Source: Polyangia bacterium (GTDB taxonomy: Bacteria > Myxococcota_A > Polyangia > Nannocystales > Nannocystaceae). Taken from it: 64,000 nucleotides of DNA. The notes under the pieces were generated by a model. That model was given only the letters and a program-made list of their open reading frames with translations. It was not told where the DNA came from and did not search any database. This document shows, piece after piece, positions 24,436-32,088 of the stretch; within the stretch, counting starts at the first letter, position 1, and every line of letters starts with the position of its first letter. The position numbers and the translations under genes were made by a program. The stretch covers positions 186,001-250,000 of the forward strand of contig JAUIFF010000010.1 in NCBI GenBank assembly GCA_030429545.1, given 5' to 3'.

Positions 24436-25479
24436 ATGGGAAGCCCTAATAACGACCAAAACACGGCACCGGACCCTGTTCGCGGAAGCATCCGTGCGGC
24501 GATCACCGCCCGTTTGATCCAACATGCTGTTGCCAACGGCATCGCCGAGCAACCGCTACTCGCAGCGGTCGGCTGGTCGTCGGCAACGGCCCCAGGGCCG
24601 GATGTGCGGGTCCCGTTTCCCAAGCACTGGGGCGTGTGGCAACAGATTCACTCGCAGGGAGTCCTCGGGGACTTTGGACTTTCGTTTGCGGATAGTTTTG
24701 AGCTCGAGCACCTGGGTGTGCTGGGCATGCTCATGACCCACAGCGCGACCGTTGAAGAAGCGATGTCGCACCAAACTCGATACCAGCGACTGCTACTTGA
24801 CGTCCCGTTCAAGGTCACGCGCCTACTACCTACGCGAATTGTCATTGAGCACCCGGTGTTGCCGATCGCTCGCAAATTTCCCCATATGATCGGAGCAGGT
24901 CTTGGCTATTGGGTCAAGCTCCTCCGGCTCCTGCTCAACAAAAATGTATGTGCAAAAAATGTCGAGCTTCCGCACCCGCCACTTGCCAGCCCAGAGCGCT
25001 ACGAACTAACCTTTGGGACACATCCACGATTTAACGCCGAGCGGATTGTCGTCGAGTTCGACCGCGCGTTGTGGGACGCACCCGTCCAGGCTCCCCGCAG
25101 CGGTATCGAAGCTTACCTCCGGGGACGGGCCAGCGCCCTGCTCCAAGACTTGCCCTCGTACGGAGAGGGCATTGATCGCGTGCGTGAGTACATCGTTGAG
25201 GAGTTGCGTCACGGTCGTCCGCCAACACTCAACGGCGCAGCGAAGCGCCTGCGGACAAGCACCCGCACACTCCAACGCAGCCTTCAGGCGGCGAAAATGA
25301 GCTACAATGCGCTTCTTGACCATACTCGCCAACAGTTGTCGATCGAGTACCTCGCCGACGACCGCCTGTCGATCGGTGAAGTCGCGGTCGTCCTCGGCTA
25401 CTCCGAACCAGCGACCTTCTATCGGGCGTTCAAACGATGGACCGGCAAGGCCCCCGGGGCCTACCGAACCGGACTGTAA
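24436..25479 (+). CDS. AraC-family transcriptional regulator (OruR-like)
   Basis: 347 residues. The N-terminal ~190 residues match the arabinose-binding-like regulatory domain used in OruR/ArgR-like AraC proteins ('LGDFGLSFADSFELEHLGVLGMLMTHSATVEEAM'). The C-terminal ~100 residues carry two helix-turn-helix units ending 'LSIGEVAVVLGYSEPATFYRAFKRWTGKAPGAYR', the AraC signature. Effector unknown. It is divergent from the VOC gene, a plausible target, and followed by selO after a palindrome of the recurring family. Confidence 0.9.
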   Translation: MGSPNNDQNTAPDPVRGSIRAAITARLIQHAVANGIAEQPLLAAVGWSSATAPGPDVRVPFPKHWGVWQQIHSQGVLGDFGLSFADSFELEHLGVLGMLMTHSATVEEAMSHQTRYQRLLLDVPFKVTRLLPTRIVIEHPVLPIARKFPHMIGAGLGYWVKLLRLLLNKNVCAKNVELPHPPLASPERYELTFGTHPRFNAERIVVEFDRALWDAPVQAPRSGIEAYLRGRASALLQDLPSYGEGIDRVREYIVEELRHGRPPTLNGAAKRLRTSTRTLQRSLQAAKMSYNALLDHTRQQLSIEYLADDRLSIGEVAVVLGYSEPATFYRAFKRWTGKAPGAYRTGL

Positions 25480-25485
25480 CACACA

Positions 25486-25499
25486 TGTCTCATTAGACA
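25486..25499. promoter_or_regulatory. 14-bp palindrome of the recurring family
   Basis: TGTCTCATTAGACA lies 7 bp after the araC-family stop codon and about 110 bp before selO, where it could control selO. Confidence 0.5.
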
Positions 25500-25607
25500 C
25501 GCACTGGCCCGATTGTACATGTAGAAGCAAATAAATGGGCTAGTGAGTCGACGGCGGTGTCGACCTGGTCTGACGTCGACAAAGTTGTGATATGAGTGGG
25601 CTTCCGC

Positions 25608-27053
25608 ATGGAACTGACCAACTCCTATACCCGACTACCGGAGCGCTTCTACCAACGGACTGCGCCCAAACCAGTCCGCGACCCGTCGTTGCTTGTGTTC
25701 AACCACAACCTCGCCGAGCAGTTGCAGCTCGACACCTCGCTCGTCGACGACCCGCAGCGGCTGGCAAACTTGTTTGCCGGCAACGAGTTGTTCGCCGGGT
25801 CACAGCCGCTCGCCCTGGCCTACGCGGGTCATCAGTTTGGTGGGTTTTCGCCACAACTCGGCGACGGTCGTGCGCACCTGCTCGGCGAGCTTCACGATGC
25901 TCAGGGCCATGCCTTCGATCTCCAGCTCAAGGGCTCGGGACCGACAGCTTTTTCGCGGGGCGGTGACGGGCGTAGTGCCCTTGGGCCGGCGTTGCGCGAG
26001 TACATCATGAGTGAGGCAATGCACGGCCTCAAGATTAAAACGACCCGCAGCCTGGCAGTTGTTGCCACCGGAGAAACTGTGCGTCGCGAAACCCCGCTCC
26101 CAGGTGGGATTGTGGCCCGCACAGCCCGTAGCCATTTGCGTGTGGGTACCTTTCAATTTTTTGCAGTCCGTCGCGACACCGATGGCCTGCGCGCGCTCGC
26201 AGACTATGCCATCGCCCGGCTTTATCCCCACCTGCAAAACCGGCAAGACCCCTACCTCGACCTGCTCGACGCGGTAATTTCTGCCCAGGTTGAGCTCGTG
26301 ACCGAGTGGATGCGCGTCGGCTTTATCCACGGTGTGATGAACACTGACAATACAACTATCTCCGGCGAGACCATCGACTTTGGTCCCTGCGCGATGATGA
26401 GTGCCTACGACCCCGCCACGGTGTTTAGTTCGATCGACCACCGCGGGCGCTATGCCTTTGGCAACCAACCGGCAATTATCGCCTGGAATATGGCCCGCCT
26501 CGCCGAAACGCTACTCCCCCTGCTCGACGACGACGAGCAGGCTGCGATTACCCGGGCACAGGCGTGTATTTCTGAGGTTCCCGAGCGACTCGACACGGCC
26601 TGGCAAAACATGATGGCCCGCAAACTCGGTCTTCCCGGTGCCAATGCCGACGACGACCGCCAGCTCGTTGCCGACTTGCTCACCCACATGCGCCAAGAAA
26701 AACTAGACTATACAAATACATTTGATGCGCTCACCGAGTCGCTGACAGGCGCTCACCCGCCCGACTCACTGACGGTTGACTGGCTTGCCAACTGGCACCA
26801 ACGCCTCCAAGCCCACGGCCTGAGCGAGACCACGGCAAAGTCGCGAATGCGCGCGCACAACCCCCGGGTGATTCCCCGCAACCACCACGTCGAGGCGATG
26901 CTTGACCACACCGTGCAGACCCGAGACACCGAACGCCTGAAGACCTTTTTGAGGGTGCTACGCAGCCCCTACGAGCAAACTGAGCACACGCCGCAGTTTT
27001 CCGACCCACCGGCTGATGGCGACAAAAACTACATGACATTTTGCGGAACCTAA
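25608..27053 (+). CDS. selO: Protein adenylyltransferase SelO (YdiU)
   Basis: Starts at MELTNSYTRLPERFYQR, matching the usual N-terminus of the family. A GTG 12 bp earlier is also in frame. Pseudokinase-fold AMP-transferase signatures are clear: 'GFSPQLGDGRAHLLGE', 'KGSGPTAFSRGGDGRSALGPALREYIMSEAMHGL' and 'HGVMNTDNTTISGETIDFGPCAM' with the metal-binding Asn and Asp. About 481 residues is full length. SelO transfers AMP from ATP to Ser/Thr/Tyr of target proteins in redox stress. The conserved C-terminal Cys near the end is present (FCGT). Confidence 0.93.
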   Translation: MELTNSYTRLPERFYQRTAPKPVRDPSLLVFNHNLAEQLQLDTSLVDDPQRLANLFAGNELFAGSQPLALAYAGHQFGGFSPQLGDGRAHLLGELHDAQGHAFDLQLKGSGPTAFSRGGDGRSALGPALREYIMSEAMHGLKIKTTRSLAVVATGETVRRETPLPGGIVARTARSHLRVGTFQFFAVRRDTDGLRALADYAIARLYPHLQNRQDPYLDLLDAVISAQVELVTEWMRVGFIHGVMNTDNTTISGETIDFGPCAMMSAYDPATVFSSIDHRGRYAFGNQPAIIAWNMARLAETLLPLLDDDEQAAITRAQACISEVPERLDTAWQNMMARKLGLPGANADDDRQLVADLLTHMRQEKLDYTNTFDALTESLTGAHPPDSLTVDWLANWHQRLQAHGLSETTAKSRMRAHNPRVIPRNHHVEAMLDHTVQTRDTERLKTFLRVLRSPYEQTEHTPQFSDPPADGDKNYMTFCGT

Positions 27054-27078
27054 TGCATATGCATTTGGCTTGCTCACC

Positions 27079-28005
27079 ATGACAAACGCAACCCAAGGAC
27101 CCCACGCACATGCTGAAGATCCGCGCAACGCCAACGTGTTGGTGTGGATGAACGGCAAACTCGTACCCCGCGACGAGGCCAAGGTCTCGGTCCTCGACTC
27201 AGGGTTTTTGATGGGTGACGGCGTGTGGGAAGGCCTGCGTGTCTACAACCGCAAGGTCCCCTACCTCAACGCCCACCTTCGCCGACTCGCCGAGGGTGCC
27301 AAGGCCCTCGACCTCGACATCGGTATGGACGCACACGCGCTCGCTGCTGCGGTCGCTGCAACCATCGCTGCCAACGATATGATCTCGGGCGTCCACATCC
27401 GCCTGATGGTCACGCGAGGACTCAAACGCACCCCGTTTCAGGGCCCGAGCGTGAACGTTGGCCAACCCACGGTGGTTGTCCTCGCCGAGTGGAAAGAGCC
27501 GTCTGAGCAGGTCCGAGCTCGGGGCCTCGACCTCTTCACTGTTCACGTGCGTCGCGGGCGTCCCGATGTCCAAGATCCGATGTGGAACAGCCACAGTAAA
27601 CTCAACTGTGTAACTGCATGTATTCAGGCGGCCAAAGCCGGGGCCGATGAGGGCCTCATGCTCGACCCCCATGGGTTTGTCGCAACCTGCAACTCAACGC
27701 ACTTCTTTGTTGTTCGCGACCGTGAACTTTGGACCAGTAGTGGTCGCTACTGCCTCCACGGCATTACCCGCGGTAACATCCTTCGACTCGCCCGTGAGCA
27801 GGAGCTTGTCACCCGCGAGGCAGATTTTTCGCTTACCCAAGTCTACAGCGCCGACGAAGCTTTTTGTACCGGCACATTTTCTGGCATCATGCCTGTCCGT
27901 TCGGTCGACGGGCGGACACTCGCCAACGGTACGGTTCCCGGCCCCGTCACCGAGACACTCGCCCGCGCATACGCCAGCGAGATTGCGAAGCTGTGTCCGC
28001 CATGA
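27079..28005 (+). CDS. Class IV aminotransferase (branched-chain/D-amino-acid type)
   Basis: The ATG at 27079 is preferred to an in-frame TTG at 27070. It shows the class IV fold markers: 'DSGFLMGDGVWEGLRVYN' (the typical GDGVFE-like block), the PLP-binding lysine in WNSHSKLNCV (Lys174 from the ATG), 'LMLDPHGFVATCNSTHFFVV' and 'TGTFSGIMPV'. Those residues fit transamination of branched-chain or D-amino acids in the cytoplasm. Substrate choice is open. The last codons overlap the next gene by 4 bp (ATGA), so the two are translationally coupled. The same pair of modules occurs fused in some BCAT-like proteins as far as I recall. Confidence 0.88.
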   Translation: MTNATQGPHAHAEDPRNANVLVWMNGKLVPRDEAKVSVLDSGFLMGDGVWEGLRVYNRKVPYLNAHLRRLAEGAKALDLDIGMDAHALAAAVAATIAANDMISGVHIRLMVTRGLKRTPFQGPSVNVGQPTVVVLAEWKEPSEQVRARGLDLFTVHVRRGRPDVQDPMWNSHSKLNCVTACIQAAKAGADEGLMLDPHGFVATCNSTHFFVVRDRELWTSSGRYCLHGITRGNILRLAREQELVTREADFSLTQVYSADEAFCTGTFSGIMPVRSVDGRTLANGTVPGPVTETLARAYASEIAKLCPP

Positions 28006-28739
28006 CCCTGCGTATCGCCATGTGGTCTGGCCCGCGTAACCTCAGCACAGCCCTGATGCGAGCGTTTGAGCAGCGCAACGACACCGAGGTTATCGACGAA
28101 CCGATGTATGCACACTATTTGTGCCAAACCGGACTCGAACACCCGGGCCGCACGCAAATCCTCGCCAGCCAGCCGCAAACCTGGCCCGAACTACGCCGCT
28201 GGATCACAGGCTCGCCGCCCCACGGCGCACCGGTGTGGTTTCACAAACAGATGGCCCATCACCTCATCCCCGAGGTCATGGGTTGGGACTGGCTCAGGCA
28301 CTTTCGTCACGCGTTTTTGATTCGGGACCCGGCCTACGTGGTTGCTTCCTACATCCGCCGCCGGCCAACGCCAACCCTCGCCGACCTCGGATTTGCCACC
28401 CAGCACCAGCTTTTTGTTTATGCAACGAAAATTCACGGCACGCCTCCGCCGGTGATCGATGCCGATGAGTTGCTGCAAAACCCTCGCGGAATGCTAGCCG
28501 CCCTGTGCACAGCGCTCGGCCTCGAGTTTCAAGCATCCATGCTCAGCTGGCCCCCCGGGCGGCGCTCGACCGATGGCGTGTGGGCTGAGTACTGGTACGA
28601 CGCGGTCGAGGCTTCGACCGGGTTTCACCCCTACAAAGCGCGCACGGTTGATGTCCCCAACCACTACCGCGAGCTCGTCGAACGCGCGCAGGCCCTGCAA
28701 CAACCGCTTCACGAGGCCCGGCTTACGCCTGCGACTTAG
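28002..28739 (+). CDS. Sulfotransferase-like P-loop protein paired with aminotransferase
   Basis: 245 residues from the ATG of an ATGA overlap. The N-terminus MTLRIAMWSGPRNLSTALMRAF is the P-loop-like block of the sulfotransferase-like family linked to class IV aminotransferases, followed by 'DEPMYAHYLCQTGLEHPG'. Later come 'FHKQMAHHLIPE' and 'HAFLIRDPAYVVASY', which contain the conserved Arg/Asp pair. True PAPS-dependent sulfotransfer is not proven, since the family is named by fold. Coupling to the aminotransferase suggests a shared pathway. Confidence 0.8.
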   Translation: MTLRIAMWSGPRNLSTALMRAFEQRNDTEVIDEPMYAHYLCQTGLEHPGRTQILASQPQTWPELRRWITGSPPHGAPVWFHKQMAHHLIPEVMGWDWLRHFRHAFLIRDPAYVVASYIRRRPTPTLADLGFATQHQLFVYATKIHGTPPPVIDADELLQNPRGMLAALCTALGLEFQASMLSWPPGRRSTDGVWAEYWYDAVEASTGFHPYKARTVDVPNHYRELVERAQALQQPLHEARLTPAT

Positions 28740-28902
28740 CGCCATGCCGCCCGGGCACGGTGGTTTACATGTATCATCAATTATATCGTGAGGTCCGACT
28801 ACCGTGTTGCGACTGGAGTCGACTCACACCCAAGCACTTCCAGACCCAACGCTTCACTTCTATACTCGCTGCGGTGCAAAATCCCTCACACGGCAGGACA
28901 AC

Positions 28903-30114
28903 GTGAAGTCCATTATCATCGTCGGCGGTGGCATCATCGGTCTCGCAACCGCCTGGCAACTCGCCAAGCGCGGGTTTTCGGTGCGGTTGTTCGACCGCGG
29001 GCAGGCCGGTCGTCAGGCGAGTTGGGCCGCGGCCGGGATGCTCTCACAACAAATCGAGTTGCGACCGGGGTACGAAACGCTGATGCCACTGTTGCGCCAA
29101 AGCGCGGCCATGTGGCCTGGATTTGCCGCCCAACTCGAAGCCGAATCTGGACGCCCGGTCAACTACCGAACCTGCGGCACCCTGGTACCCGCGCTCAACG
29201 ATGACGAGTTGCGTCAGCTTCGCCACAACTACCGGTACCTGCAGTCCCTCACCCCCAAACTCGCGATCGAATGGGTCGATGGTGAGGCCATGCGTAGCCT
29301 TTGCCCGCTCCTCGCTCGCACCGTCCGCGGCGGGCTTGTCAGCACCCACGACCACCAGGTCGACAACCGTTTGGTTGTACAAGCACTTGTTGTAGTGCTA
29401 CGGAAAGTGGATGTCGAACTATTTGAACATACAGCGGTTTCAGAGTTACTGCTCGACGGCGACTGCTGCCGAGGGATCGTCGCCGGCGGACGCCGGGTGC
29501 TCGCCGACCATACAATTGTGGCGGCGGGGGCCTGGAGTCGGCAACTTGGTGGCCTCCCACCTGAGAGCCTACCCCCGGTCCGTCCGGTCAAAGGCCAGGT
29601 GCTCGCGCTCGAAATTCCGTCGGTGTGCCAGCCTCTGACCCATGTCATCACCTCGACAAAAACCTATCTCGCCCCCAAGGGAAATCGCTTGATCGTCGGG
29701 GCGACGGTCGAAGAAGAGGGTTTTGACACGTCGATCACCTCGGGCGGCCTGATGGACCTCCTCTTTGGTGCCTACCAACTTATGCCGGGCACCCGGGAAT
29801 GGCGGGTTGCCGAGACCTGGGCGGGCCTGCGACCGGGAACCTACGACAACGAGCCGATTTTTGGCGCATCGGGTATCGCGGGCCTGACCTACGCCACGGG
29901 ACACTACCGCAACGGAATTTTGCTGGCACCGATCACCGCTTGCAAAGTCGCTGAGTACGTCGCCACCGGCACGCTCCCCACAGAACTAGCAAACTACACG
30001 CTCGCCAGGTTTTCTCCCCCCTCGCCACAACCACCTCAGCTCACGGACGCGGCCACGTCAGGCGCCGGTAAGCCAGGTACACTCGCCAAGTCCATCGAGG
30101 GAGCGACCCAGTGA
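28903..30114 (+). CDS. thiO: Glycine oxidase (thiamine biosynthesis)
   Basis: The GTG at 28903 is preferred because AGGA lies just upstream and the FAD-binding motif then falls at residue 4 onward (IIIVGGGIIGLATAWQLAKRG). The DAO/ThiO pattern continues with 'RQASWAAAGMLSQQIEL' and the C-terminal 'WAGLRPGTYDNEPIFG' and 'TGHYRNGILLAPIT'. It oxidises glycine to iminoglycine for thiazole formation. The stop overlaps the thiS start by 4 bp. I saw no TPP riboswitch signatures in the 160 bp upstream. Confidence 0.9.
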   Translation: MKSIIIVGGGIIGLATAWQLAKRGFSVRLFDRGQAGRQASWAAAGMLSQQIELRPGYETLMPLLRQSAAMWPGFAAQLEAESGRPVNYRTCGTLVPALNDDELRQLRHNYRYLQSLTPKLAIEWVDGEAMRSLCPLLARTVRGGLVSTHDHQVDNRLVVQALVVVLRKVDVELFEHTAVSELLLDGDCCRGIVAGGRRVLADHTIVAAGAWSRQLGGLPPESLPPVRPVKGQVLALEIPSVCQPLTHVITSTKTYLAPKGNRLIVGATVEEEGFDTSITSGGLMDLLFGAYQLMPGTREWRVAETWAGLRPGTYDNEPIFGASGIAGLTYATGHYRNGILLAPITACKVAEYVATGTLPTELANYTLARFSPPSPQPPQLTDAATSGAGKPGTLAKSIEGATQ

Positions 30115-30314
30115 TACGCGTCAACGGAGACAACATCCCACATATCGCAGACGAGACGGTCGAGCAGCTGTTTGTCCGCCGAGGCTTCGATCCCCAACAA
30201 CAGGGGTTTGCGGTTGCGATCAACGGCGAAGTCGTGCGTCGCTCCCAATGGCCGTCTGTGAGGCTACAAAACAGTGACGTTGTCGACATCATTGGGGCCG
30301 TCCAGGGAGGCTAG
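30111..30314 (+). CDS. thiS: Sulfur carrier protein ThiS
   Basis: 67 residues with the ubiquitin-like fold pattern and a Gly-Gly C-terminus (AVQGG), which is thiocarboxylated to carry sulfur for the thiazole ring. GTG start in a GTGA overlap with thiO, with GAGGGAG upstream. Only 3 bp separate it from thiG. Confidence 0.95.
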   Translation: MIRVNGDNIPHIADETVEQLFVRRGFDPQQQGFAVAINGEVVRRSQWPSVRLQNSDVVDIIGAVQGG

Positions 30315-30317
30315 CGC

Positions 30318-31088
30318 GTGCTCACGATCGACAACAAACAGTTCACCTCTCGCCTGATGCTAGGGACAGCTCGCTACCCCAGCCTCAAAGTACTTGATGA
30401 TGCATTGGTTGCGTCAGGCACGGAGATCGTGACCGTCTCGATTCGCCGGGTCAACCCAGCAAACCAAGGGCCTGGCTCGTTTTATGAGTCGCTCAAGCGC
30501 TACACCCTGTTGCCGAACACCGCTGGTTGCTACACCGCCAAAGAGGCGATTTACACTGCGCAGCTGGCACGCGAAGCGCTTGGCACCCACTGGATCAAGC
30601 TCGAAACAATCGGCGACGAGCGAACGCTCTACCCTGCCCCCAAGGAGCTGTTGGCGGCAACCAAAGCGCTGATCGCCGACGGTTTTTTTGTGTTGCCCTA
30701 CAGTCCCAACGACATCGATACGTGCCGGGCGCTCGTCGATCTAGGCTGTGAGGTTGTGATGCCGCTGTGTGCACCTATCGGCAGCGGTCAAGGGATTGTC
30801 GACCCTGCCCACATGCAAAAGCTCCGCGACGCCCTTCCCGACACAACCCTGGTAATTGATGCCGGAATTGGCCGACCTTCGGACGTCACCATGGCATTTG
30901 AGCTGGGTTACGATGCGGTCCTGATGAACACAGCTGTCGCAGGGGCCATGTCGCCTGTTCGCATGGCGGAGGCTATGAAACATGCTGCGATTGCTGGCCG
31001 ACTTGCGTACAAAAGTGGGATCATTCCACGCAAGCAATATGCAACATCGTCGAGCCCGCTCGAGGGCATGATCGAACCACACGGGTAG
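30318..31088 (+). CDS. thiG: Thiazole synthase ThiG
   Basis: 256 residues, full length. The Schiff-base lysine is in WIKLETIGD (Lys94). The other family blocks are 'RLMLGTARYPS', 'NTAGCYTAKEAI', 'LPYSPNDIDTCRAL', 'VMPLCAPIGSGQGI' and 'DAGIGRPSDVTMAFELGYDAVLMNTAVA'. It condenses DXP, iminoglycine and ThiS-thiocarboxylate to the thiazole. GTG start with AGGGAGG inside the thiS end. The other thi genes are not in this window. Confidence 0.96.
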   Translation: MLTIDNKQFTSRLMLGTARYPSLKVLDDALVASGTEIVTVSIRRVNPANQGPGSFYESLKRYTLLPNTAGCYTAKEAIYTAQLAREALGTHWIKLETIGDERTLYPAPKELLAATKALIADGFFVLPYSPNDIDTCRALVDLGCEVVMPLCAPIGSGQGIVDPAHMQKLRDALPDTTLVIDAGIGRPSDVTMAFELGYDAVLMNTAVAGAMSPVRMAEAMKHAAIAGRLAYKSGIIPRKQYATSSSPLEGMIEPHG

Positions 31089-31099
31089 CGCTGGGCAGT

Positions 31100-31157
31100 T
31101 TTTAGCAGGTTCGCTAGCGACCATAGCCAGTGGTCACGCGACCATACCTGGCTAAAA
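31100..31157 (+). promoter_or_regulatory. Structured intergenic element after thiG
   Basis: TTTTAGC plus AGGT (31100-31110) pairs with ACCT, a bulged G, and GCTAAAA (31146-31157). Inside, TGGTC (31131-31135) can pair either with GACCA at 31119-31123 or with GACCA at 31140-31144, so two hairpins are mutually exclusive. It could be a terminator or attenuator before the Thg1-like gene. Confidence 0.4.
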
Positions 31158-31197
31158 CCCCTTGCCAACGCCCGCCATCCCGCGTAAAACTCCGCGG

Positions 31198-32031
31198 ATG
31201 GATAGAGTATCACTTAGCGATCGTATGAAGGCCTACGAGCATGCCGAGGCAGGGCGCCGGCTGATGCCCCTCGTCCCAGCGGTGGCGCGTCTCGACGGCA
31301 AGGGCTTTTCTAAATTCACCAAGGGCCTCACCCGCCCCTACGACCCACGGCTGTCGCAGCTGATGGTCGACATGACGATTGAGCTCGTTGCGCAAACCAA
31401 CGCGTGCATCGGCTATACCCAGTCCGATGAAATCACGCTGATTTGGTTTAGCGACGACCCCAAACGCCAAATCTACTTCGATGGGCGAATCCACAAGCTC
31501 GTCTCGGTGTTGGCCGCGACCGCGAGTGTGTTTTTCAACACCCACCTCGCCGCCAAAATCCCCGAAAAAGCGGGGACCTGCCCGGTGTTTGACTGTCGAC
31601 TGTTTTCGCTGCCCAACCGGCGTGAAGCAGCGAATGTCCTGCTGTGGCGCGAACGCGATGCAACCCGCAACAGCCTGAGCATGGCCGCGCGTGCGCACTA
31701 CAGCCACAACAAGTTGCATCAGCAAGGGCATCAGCAAATGCACGACCTCCTGATGGCCAAGGGTATCAACTGGAACGACTACCCCGCGTTCTTCAAGCGG
31801 GGTACCTACGTCCAAAGCAAAACCGTCCTCCGGCCATTTACGCCAGAAGAACTCGAAGTTTTGCCGCCACGCCACGAAGCCCGAACCAATCCACAGTTGC
31901 AAATCGAACGCCGGGTCGTTGCCCCGATCGATATGCCACCGTTTTCCCGGGTGACCAATCGCGTTGAAGTTGTGTTTGACGGGGCGACCCCGCAAACCGA
32001 AACTGTCGAAACCGAACAGGCAGCAACCTAA
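31198..32031 (+). CDS. Thg1-like tRNA 3'-5' polymerase / tRNA-His guanylyltransferase
   Basis: 277 residues from MDRVSLSDRMKAYE. Two catalytic blocks of the reverse-polymerase fold are visible: 'ARLDGKGFSKFTKGL' near residue 35 with the metal-binding Asp, and 'GYTQSDEITLIW' near 80 with the second Asp. The C-terminal half fits Thg1-like proteins ('LPNRREAANVLLWRERDATRNS', 'KGINWNDYPAFFKRGTYV'). Bacterial members repair 5'-truncated tRNAs or add G-1. Which it does is not decidable from sequence. A terminator follows. Confidence 0.9.
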   Translation: MDRVSLSDRMKAYEHAEAGRRLMPLVPAVARLDGKGFSKFTKGLTRPYDPRLSQLMVDMTIELVAQTNACIGYTQSDEITLIWFSDDPKRQIYFDGRIHKLVSVLAATASVFFNTHLAAKIPEKAGTCPVFDCRLFSLPNRREAANVLLWRERDATRNSLSMAARAHYSHNKLHQQGHQQMHDLLMAKGINWNDYPAFFKRGTYVQSKTVLRPFTPEELEVLPPRHEARTNPQLQIERRVVAPIDMPPFSRVTNRVEVVFDGATPQTETVETEQAAT

Positions 32032-32037
32032 CGCCCA

Positions 32038-32063
32038 AGCCCGCACCAAACACGGTGCGGGCT
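32038..32063. terminator. Bidirectional terminator
   Basis: A 10-bp perfect stem AGCCCGCACC/GGTGCGGGCT with a 6-nt loop lies between the convergent Thg1-like and dipeptidase-like genes. A short CTTT follows on the plus side. Confidence 0.7.
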
Positions 32064-32088
32064 AGCTTTGCCACCCGTTCGACAGTCG

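Noticed and set aside
28740..28902. TPP riboswitch before thiO
   Set aside because: No CUGAGA-type core or the conserved pyrophosphate-sensor motif was seen.
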